Source of the DNA: an uncultured Prevotellaceae bacterium
GTDB lineage: Bacteria; Bacteroidota; Bacteroidia; Bacteroidales; Muribaculaceae
Length of the DNA stretch: 19,626 nucleotides
Direction: 5' to 3'
Assembly: GCA_937916085.1 (NCBI GenBank)
Contig: CALGGO010000085.1
Span: 1-19,626 of the forward strand
In this document: piece by piece, positions 14,968 to 19,626 of the stretch
Position numbering within the stretch: position 1 is the stretch's first letter
Layout of the letters: the number at the start of each line of letters is the position of its first letter
Made by a program: the position numbers and the translations under genes
The notes under the pieces: model-generated
Told to the model about the DNA's origin: nothing
The model's input: only the letters and a program-made list of their open reading frames with translations
Database searches by the model: none

Positions 14968-16503
14968 ATGGAAAACAAAGTAAGGGTACGTTTTGCCCCA
15001 TCACCTACTGGTCCGCTGCACATTGGCGGCGTGAGAACAGCATTGTATAACTACCTCTTTGCCCGTCAGAATGGCGGCACGATGATACTTCGCATCGAGG
15101 ACACCGACAGCAACCGCTTCGTGCCAGGTGCCGAGGACTATATCAACGAGGCCCTGCAGTGGCTGGGCATCGGCATTGACGAGGGAGTGCGCGAGGGTGG
15201 TAACTACGGTCCCTACAAGCAGAGCGAGCGCCGCGACATCTACCGCCGTTATGTGAAACAGCTGCTCGACGACGGCAAGGCGTATATCGCTTTTGACACC
15301 CCCGAGGAACTCGATGCCAAGCGCAAAGAGATTGCCAATTTCCAATATGACGCCAAGACTCGCGGCATGATGCGCAACTCTCTCACGCTAAGCAAAGAAG
15401 AGGTTGACGCTCTCATCGCTGCTGGCGAGAAATATGTAGTTCGCATCCTCATTGAGCCTAATCAAGAGGTTAAGGTGAATGACCTGATTCGTGGCGAGGT
15501 GACTGTCAACAGCTCGGTTGTTGACGACAAGGTGCTTTACAAGAGCGCCGACGATCTGCCCACCTATCACTTGGCAAACATTGTCGATGACCACCTGATG
15601 GAGGTCACCCATGTGATTCGCGGCGAGGAATGGCTGCCCAGCGCACCGCTTCATGTGCTGCTCTATGAGGCACTTGGATGGAAAGACTCGATGCCGCAGT
15701 TTGTACACCTGCCTCTTTTGCTCAAGCCTGACGGCAAGGGCAAACTCAGCAAGCGTGACGGTGACCGCTTGGGATTTCCCGTGTTCCCGCTTGAGTGGCA
15801 CGACCCTGTGAGTGGCGACATCAGCAGCGGATACCGTGAGCGCGGCTATCTGCCTGAGGCCGTGGTCAATTTCCTGGCTCTGCTGGGCTGGAACCCCGGC
15901 AACGACCAGGAGATGTTCTCGATGGACGAACTCATCAAAGCCTTCTCATTCGAGCACTGCTCGAAGAAAGGCGCGAAGTTCGACTTCGAGAAGGGCAAGT
16001 GGTTCAACCACGAGTATCTTATCAATATGGATGATGACAAGTTGGCGCAGCTCTTTAAGCCCGAGCTGGCAAAACACGGCATTGACGCCTCTCAGTTCAC
16101 CGACGAATACATCACCCGCGCTGTTGGCATGATTAAGAGCCGCATCAGCTTTGTGGGCGACATCTGGGACAACGCCAAGTTCTTCTTTGTGGCTCCCACT
16201 GAGTATGCCCCAAAGGATATCAAGAAACGCTGGAAAGAGGACACCCCTGAGACCATGCGCCGCCTCATTGAGGTCATCAAGGGCATCGACGACATGACAA
16301 GCGCCAATGCCGAGGAAATCGTGCTCGGATGGATTAAAGACAACGAGCTTCACATGGGCAACGTGATGAACGCTTTCCGCCTCACTGTGGTAGGGGAGTG
16401 CAAGGGACCTCACATGTTTGACATCGCTGAGCTCATAGGTAAGGACGAAATCATCGCCCGCATAGAGCGCGGAATCGAAAATATAAAGCCAGTAGTAGAG
16501 TGA
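14968..16503 (+). CDS. gltX: Glutamyl-tRNA synthetase
   Basis: Charges tRNA-Glu with glutamate in the cytoplasm. The 511-residue product is a class I synthetase with the HIGH-type motif PTGPLHIGG (HIGG at 18-21), the KMSKS-type motif KLSKR (259-263) and RIEDTD (42-47), all standard for GluRS. The insert after KLSKRDGDRLGFPVFPLEW is typical of Bacteroidota forms. The ATG at 14968 gives the family start MENKVRVRFAPSPTGPLH; the ATG at 14957 is out of frame. The next gene begins 4 bases after the stop codon, so the two are likely co-transcribed. Confidence 0.97.
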   Translation: MENKVRVRFAPSPTGPLHIGGVRTALYNYLFARQNGGTMILRIEDTDSNRFVPGAEDYINEALQWLGIGIDEGVREGGNYGPYKQSERRDIYRRYVKQLLDDGKAYIAFDTPEELDAKRKEIANFQYDAKTRGMMRNSLTLSKEEVDALIAAGEKYVVRILIEPNQEVKVNDLIRGEVTVNSSVVDDKVLYKSADDLPTYHLANIVDDHLMEVTHVIRGEEWLPSAPLHVLLYEALGWKDSMPQFVHLPLLLKPDGKGKLSKRDGDRLGFPVFPLEWHDPVSGDISSGYRERGYLPEAVVNFLALLGWNPGNDQEMFSMDELIKAFSFEHCSKKGAKFDFEKGKWFNHEYLINMDDDKLAQLFKPELAKHGIDASQFTDEYITRAVGMIKSRISFVGDIWDNAKFFFVAPTEYAPKDIKKRWKEDTPETMRRLIEVIKGIDDMTSANAEEIVLGWIKDNELHMGNVMNAFRLTVVGECKGPHMFDIAELIGKDEIIARIERGIENIKPVVE

Positions 16504-16507
16504 TTTT

Positions 16508-17611
16508 ATGTACAAAAGGCTTGCTGCCATATTGATTGCCTTGATGTCGCTGGCTGCTGTCAGCGCCCAGGAGCTGGAGTGGAGTGTCGATATGAACGCT
16601 GTGTTTCACAACCGCGAGGTTGAGAAAAGTGTTATACCTGGTGAAACCTACATCTTCACACGCATTACACCGCAGATTGGTGTGTCGATGGACAGCACAC
16701 GCCACCGCATTATGGGTGGAGTGACTTGGTATCAGCCAATGAATGACCGCTTGCATGGCTACAAAGTGGTACCAGTGCTTTATTATCAATATAAGGACTG
16801 CGAAAAGGGATTGGATTTTAAGTTCGGTATGATACCTAACGAACGGCCATGTTTGCCCATCTACTTGTGCAGCGACTCCGTCAACCGAATGAACCCCAAT
16901 GTCTATGGAATCTCTACTAGCCTATCAAAACCGCATTTTTTTATTAGCGCAATGCTCGATTGGCGACAAATAATGACAAAGTATCGTCGCGAAGCTTTCA
17001 TGGTGTTGGGTGATATAGGTTGGCGCAATTCTAACACTGCTAACAATGGCGACAATTACCTAATTGTAGCCTCTACTCTTGCCTATAATCACTTGGCAAG
17101 AAGTGGGGCAAGACCCGAAGGCGAAGGTGTCGTGGATAATTTCATCGCTTATCCACGAGTTATGTATACTCACTATTGGCACAATGCGTCAATTTCGGTT
17201 GAGGCAGGGATGCTGCTATCATGCGACCGTGATCGAATTGGCGAAAACAAGTGGCTCTCTCAAGCAGGATTCTTTGGATCTGTAGTTGGAAATTGGAAGT
17301 GGCTCACAGTATATCAAGGCATCTATGCCGGCAAGCGACAAATGCCGCTTTTCGATAAATATGGTTCTCTGCTTTATCAGGGACAGAGTTTCTTTCGCGA
17401 CAAGATTTATAGTCGCACTGTAGTATCTGCTACAATATTTAATACCGACTATATTAACATTAACGCGCAATTGTCGTTTCATGCAACCGACAAGACCACT
17501 GCTTTCTGGCAGCAGTTGGCAGTGCGGTTCTATCTCGACCGTAGCTTGTGGGGGAAATATAAAAAGAAAAAGACACTAAAATACTATTCTCCCTTGCCAG
17601 GACAATTCTAA
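16508..17611 (+). CDS. Predicted outer-membrane beta-barrel protein, unknown function
   Basis: A 367-residue exported protein, family not recognised. A signal peptide is clear (MYKRLAAILIALMSLAAVSAQ, cleavage near residue 20). The mature part is rich in aromatic, alternating segments such as GGVTWYQPM, VVPVLYYQYKDCEKGLDFKFGM and VSATIFNTDYININAQLSF, and the protein ends in Phe, all compatible with an outer-membrane beta barrel. There is no enzyme motif. It sits 4 bases after gltX and 26 before waaA, so it is probably in the same transcript, and a role at the LPS-bearing outer membrane is possible but not shown. The second half appears more AT-rich than gltX and waaA. Confidence 0.75.
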   Translation: MYKRLAAILIALMSLAAVSAQELEWSVDMNAVFHNREVEKSVIPGETYIFTRITPQIGVSMDSTRHRIMGGVTWYQPMNDRLHGYKVVPVLYYQYKDCEKGLDFKFGMIPNERPCLPIYLCSDSVNRMNPNVYGISTSLSKPHFFISAMLDWRQIMTKYRREAFMVLGDIGWRNSNTANNGDNYLIVASTLAYNHLARSGARPEGEGVVDNFIAYPRVMYTHYWHNASISVEAGMLLSCDRDRIGENKWLSQAGFFGSVVGNWKWLTVYQGIYAGKRQMPLFDKYGSLLYQGQSFFRDKIYSRTVVSATIFNTDYININAQLSFHATDKTTAFWQQLAVRFYLDRSLWGKYKKKKTLKYYSPLPGQF

Positions 17612-17637
17612 CCTCATTCAGCATATCGCTTAAAACA

Positions 17638-18870
17638 ATGAACCCTTTATATAATATAGGAATAAGTGCTTACCACCTTGCTGCGCGCATTGTCTCGCCT
17701 TGGAACCCCAAGGCAAAGAAGATGGTGCAAGGGCAGGACAGCACAATGGACTATCTCACGCAGAACCTTGACCCGAAGGGTGGCTACATCTGGATTCACA
17801 CCGCTTCGTTAGGTGAGTTTGAGCAGGGCAGGCCACTTATCGAGAAGATAAAGCAGGAGCATCCCGATGCCAAGATTCTGTTGTCGTTCTTCTCGCCATC
17901 GGGCTACGAGGTGCGCAAGGACTATGACAAGGTAGATGCCGTGTGCTATCTGCCAATGGACACCCCCAAGCGTGTCAAGGTGTTCCTTGACGTGGTGAAG
18001 CCCAAGATGGCGATTTTCGTAAAATATGAGTTCTGGGGCAATTACTTGAGCGAGCTCAAGAGCCGCGATGTGCCCACCTATATTATTTCATCGATTTTCC
18101 GCCCCAAGCAGATTTTCTTCAAACCCTGGGGAGGAATGTTCCGCAAGATGCTTGGCTGCTTCACGCATCTCTATGTCCAGAACGACGAGTCGCGCGAGTT
18201 GCTGCACAACATAGGTGTAGACAACGTGACGGTGTGTGGCGACACACGCCTCGACCGAGTGCTGCAAATCAAGGCGCAAGCCCAGGACTTCCCTGCGATA
18301 GCCGCTATGACCGCAAGCGACAAGCCCACACTGGTGGTAGGCAGTTCGTGGCAGCCTGATGAGGACATTGTTATTCCTTATTTCAACTCGCACCCCGAGA
18401 TGAAGCTCATCATCGCGCCACACGAGTTTGACGAGAACCGACTGACGGCATTGATGGCTCGCATAAAGCGCCCTGTGGCACGCTACACACAGCTTGAGAG
18501 CAAAGACCATGCCGCTCTCGACTGCCTTATAATCGACTGCTTTGGCATTCTTTCCTCGCTATACCGTTATGGTGACGTGGCTTACGTGGGAGGAGGCTTC
18601 GGCGCTGGCATCCACAACGTGCCCGAGGCTGCAGTCTATGGCATCCCAGTCATCTTTGGACCAAAACACGATAAATTTAAAGAAGCGATTGAGCTAAACG
18701 CCTGTGGCGGAGGCTTCGCCATCAACAATGCCCAGCAGTGCCACGAGATTTTAGATAAACTCCTTAGTGACAACAATGCACTAAAAGCCGCCGGTACCGC
18801 CGCCAGCAACTACATTACCACCCACACTGGCGCCACTGAACGCATTTTCAATGAATTATTTTGTGTTTAA
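17638..18870 (+). CDS. waaA: 3-deoxy-D-manno-octulosonic acid (Kdo) transferase
   Basis: Transfers Kdo from CMP-Kdo to the lipid A precursor at the inner face of the cytoplasmic membrane, the start of LPS core assembly. The 410-residue product has the two-Rossmann GT-B organisation of WaaA. The N-terminal half carries HTASLGEFEQGRPLI with the catalytic glutamate E60. The C-terminal half has VVGSSWQPDED, APHEF, and the sugar-nucleotide site YVGGGFGAGIHNVPEAAVYGIPVIFGP. A weakly hydrophobic N-terminal helix (MNPLYNIGISAYHLAARIV) probably provides membrane contact. The start at 17638 follows an A-rich stretch. It is likely co-transcribed with gltX and the barrel protein. Confidence 0.95.
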   Translation: MNPLYNIGISAYHLAARIVSPWNPKAKKMVQGQDSTMDYLTQNLDPKGGYIWIHTASLGEFEQGRPLIEKIKQEHPDAKILLSFFSPSGYEVRKDYDKVDAVCYLPMDTPKRVKVFLDVVKPKMAIFVKYEFWGNYLSELKSRDVPTYIISSIFRPKQIFFKPWGGMFRKMLGCFTHLYVQNDESRELLHNIGVDNVTVCGDTRLDRVLQIKAQAQDFPAIAAMTASDKPTLVVGSSWQPDEDIVIPYFNSHPEMKLIIAPHEFDENRLTALMARIKRPVARYTQLESKDHAALDCLIIDCFGILSSLYRYGDVAYVGGGFGAGIHNVPEAAVYGIPVIFGPKHDKFKEAIELNACGGGFAINNAQQCHEILDKLLSDNNALKAAGTAASNYITTHTGATERIFNELFCV

Positions 18871-18898
18871 TGCATAATGCGCATTGCATAATGCACAA
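18871..18898. repeat. Heptamer array (TGCATAA/TGCRCAW) directly 3' of waaA
   Basis: Four phased 7-base units, TGCATAA, TGCGCAT, TGCATAA and TGCACAA, begin at the base after the waaA stop codon. They include the 10-base palindrome AATGCGCATT. No intrinsic terminator for waaA was found; the rest of the gap to 18952 is AT-rich and holds nothing recognised. Confidence 0.75.
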
Positions 18899-18952
18899 TT
18901 CTGTTCCTTTTTCCTTTGTTAAAAAGAAAAATGGCAAAAATATTCGATAAAG

Positions 18953-18984
18953 TTTTGCTGTTTAAATAATTTGTAGTACCTTTG
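18953..18984 (+). promoter_or_regulatory. Bacteroidota-type promoter of rplS
   Basis: -33 TTTTG (18953-18957) and -7 TACCTTTG (18977-18984) are separated by 19 bases, a full consensus match. Transcription would start near 18991. Confidence 0.85.
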
Positions 18985-18990
18985 CCCCGC

Positions 18991-19090
18991 TTTTCGCAAT
19001 CTCTGGCAAGAAGTTTAGGCGTGAGTCTATTAGAGTGGCTTGTGAATATTGCGAAGTGTGATTAAAAAACATTAAGAAATTTCTTTTACA
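18991..19090 (+). promoter_or_regulatory. Structured rplS leader, candidate ribosomal-protein autoregulatory RNA
   Basis: The predicted 100-base leader contains an 8-bp perfect long-range stem: TTCGCAAT (18993-19000) with ATTGCGAA (19048-19055). Smaller pairings are possible inside (CTCT with AGAG, CAAG with CTTG). An unpaired A-rich stretch runs from there to the start codon. Leaders controlling L19 are known in other bacteria; whether this one does so is inferred. Confidence 0.5.
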
Positions 19091-19459
19091 ATGGACTTAA
19101 TTAAAGTTGCAGAACAAGCGTTTGCTACAGGCAAGGAGTTGCCCGATTTTCTTCCTGGCGACACAATCACAGTAGCTTACCGCATCAAAGAGGGTAACAA
19201 AGAGCGTATTCAGCAGTACCGTGGCGTTGTCATCAAGATCAACGGCGAGGGCGAGAAGAAGCGTTTCACCGTTCGCAAGATTAGCGACGGCATTGGCGTA
19301 GAGCGTATCTTCCCAATGGAGAGCCCCTTTATCGATAGCATCGCTATCAACAAGTACGGTCGCGTTCGCCGCGCCAAGCTGTATTACCTTCGTGGTCTCA
19401 CCGGTAAGAAGGCTCGCATCAAAGAGCGCCGTTTCGTTAAGAAGGATGCCGCTAAGTAA
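19091..19459 (+). CDS. rplS: 50S ribosomal protein L19
   Basis: A component of the large ribosomal subunit at the interface with the small subunit. The 122-residue protein is of normal length. Typical L19 text is visible: FLPGDTITVAYRIKEGNKERIQQYRGVVI, FTVRKISDGIGVERIFPMESPFIDSI and GRVRRAKLYYLRGLTGKKARIKE. It has its own promoter, leader and terminator, so it is monocistronic here, unlike the rpsP-rimM-trmD-rplS operon of Escherichia coli. Its sequence suggests high expression: regular, GC-balanced codons. Confidence 0.98.
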   Translation: MDLIKVAEQAFATGKELPDFLPGDTITVAYRIKEGNKERIQQYRGVVIKINGEGEKKRFTVRKISDGIGVERIFPMESPFIDSIAINKYGRVRRAKLYYLRGLTGKKARIKERRFVKKDAAK

Positions 19460-19494
19460 GCATCATCTTGTTGAGAACGAAAAGAAACCAAAAA

Positions 19495-19525
19495 CCGTGG
19501 CAGTTACTACTTGCCGCGGCTTTTT
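19495..19525 (+). terminator. Intrinsic terminator of rplS
   Basis: An 8-bp stem, CCGTGGCA (19495-19502) with TGCCGCGG (19512-19519) and one G-U pair, has a 9-base loop. The sequence CTTTTTGTCTTTTT follows. Confidence 0.9.
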
Positions 19526-19545
19526 GTCTTTTTATGGTGTTTTTG

Positions 19546-19576
19546 TTTGAATGTTTAAATAATTTGCTTACCTTTC
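19546..19576 (+). promoter_or_regulatory. Probable promoter pointing out of the window
   Basis: -33 TTTG (19546-19549), a spacer of 19 bases and -7 TACCTTTC (19569-19576, one mismatch). The spacer shares the 13-base block TTTAAATAATTTG with the rplS promoter. No gene start is visible in the remaining 50 bases. Confidence 0.6.
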
Positions 19577-19626
19577 CTCTATAAAAGAAGAGCAAAAAGC
19601 CCCGTTCAATCTCAAATAAGGTGTTT

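Noticed and set aside
19577..19626. tRNA gene at the right edge
   Set aside because: No acceptor or T-arm pattern (GTTCRANNC in a stem) can be fitted in the last 50 bases; only a promoter is supported.

Overview
The window looks like a chromosomal segment of a gut-type Bacteroidales bacterium (Muribaculaceae- or Prevotellaceae-like; the family is an inference). Support comes from Bacteroidota promoters (TTTG, about 19 nt, TAnnTTTG) at several genes, the lack of clear Shine-Dalgarno sequences, DUF4836 and DUF4924 family proteins, a large secreted protein with chitobiase-C-like modules and a possible type IX secretion C-terminus, and a release factor 3 and glutamyl-tRNA synthetase of ordinary bacterial type. 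The content is mostly housekeeping. No CRISPR array, phage, transposase, tRNA or rRNA gene was seen.

Layout. 81-3728 (+): a 1215-residue secreted modular protein with a strong intrinsic terminator. 3800-6542: AT-rich 53-bp repeats, then a minus-strand group of a small acidic unknown protein, agmatine deiminase (aguA) and N-carbamoylputrescine amidase (aguB), which together turn agmatine into putrescine. 6543-6865: a divergent region leading to a DUF4836 lipoprotein (6866-8413, +). 8431-8622: a MITE-like nested inverted repeat between convergent genes. 8624-10833 (-): a MurU-like nucleotidyltransferase overlapping by 4 bp with a fusion of an AmgK-like sugar kinase and a RapZ C-terminal domain. 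10918-14791 (-): prfC, an RmlD-like reductase, a DUF4924 protein and a Crp/Fnr regulator, in transcription order regulator first. 14968-18870 (+): gltX, a predicted outer-membrane protein and Kdo transferase (waaA). 19091-19459 (+): rplS with its own promoter, a structured leader and a terminator. A further promoter at the right edge points out of the window.

The least ordinary signal lies between the genes. Most longer intergenic gaps hold a short-word tandem array, each with its own word but all with a period of 7 or 8 bp: ACTGCTCN, TTGTTYTC, TGACRAGC, TTnGCTTG and CGAATnnT at 8 bp; AGGACAA/AGTATCA, CGATCYC, ACTGATA and TGCATAA/TGCRCAW at 7 bp. Several start at the base after a stop codon, and one replaces the last 13 codons of aguA. 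Two of them belong to a composite element (a 35-bp GC-rich REP-like hairpin, a linker, then an octamer array) found downstream of both aguA and aguB. Together with the sugar kinase-RapZ fusion, these are the observations most worth follow-up.
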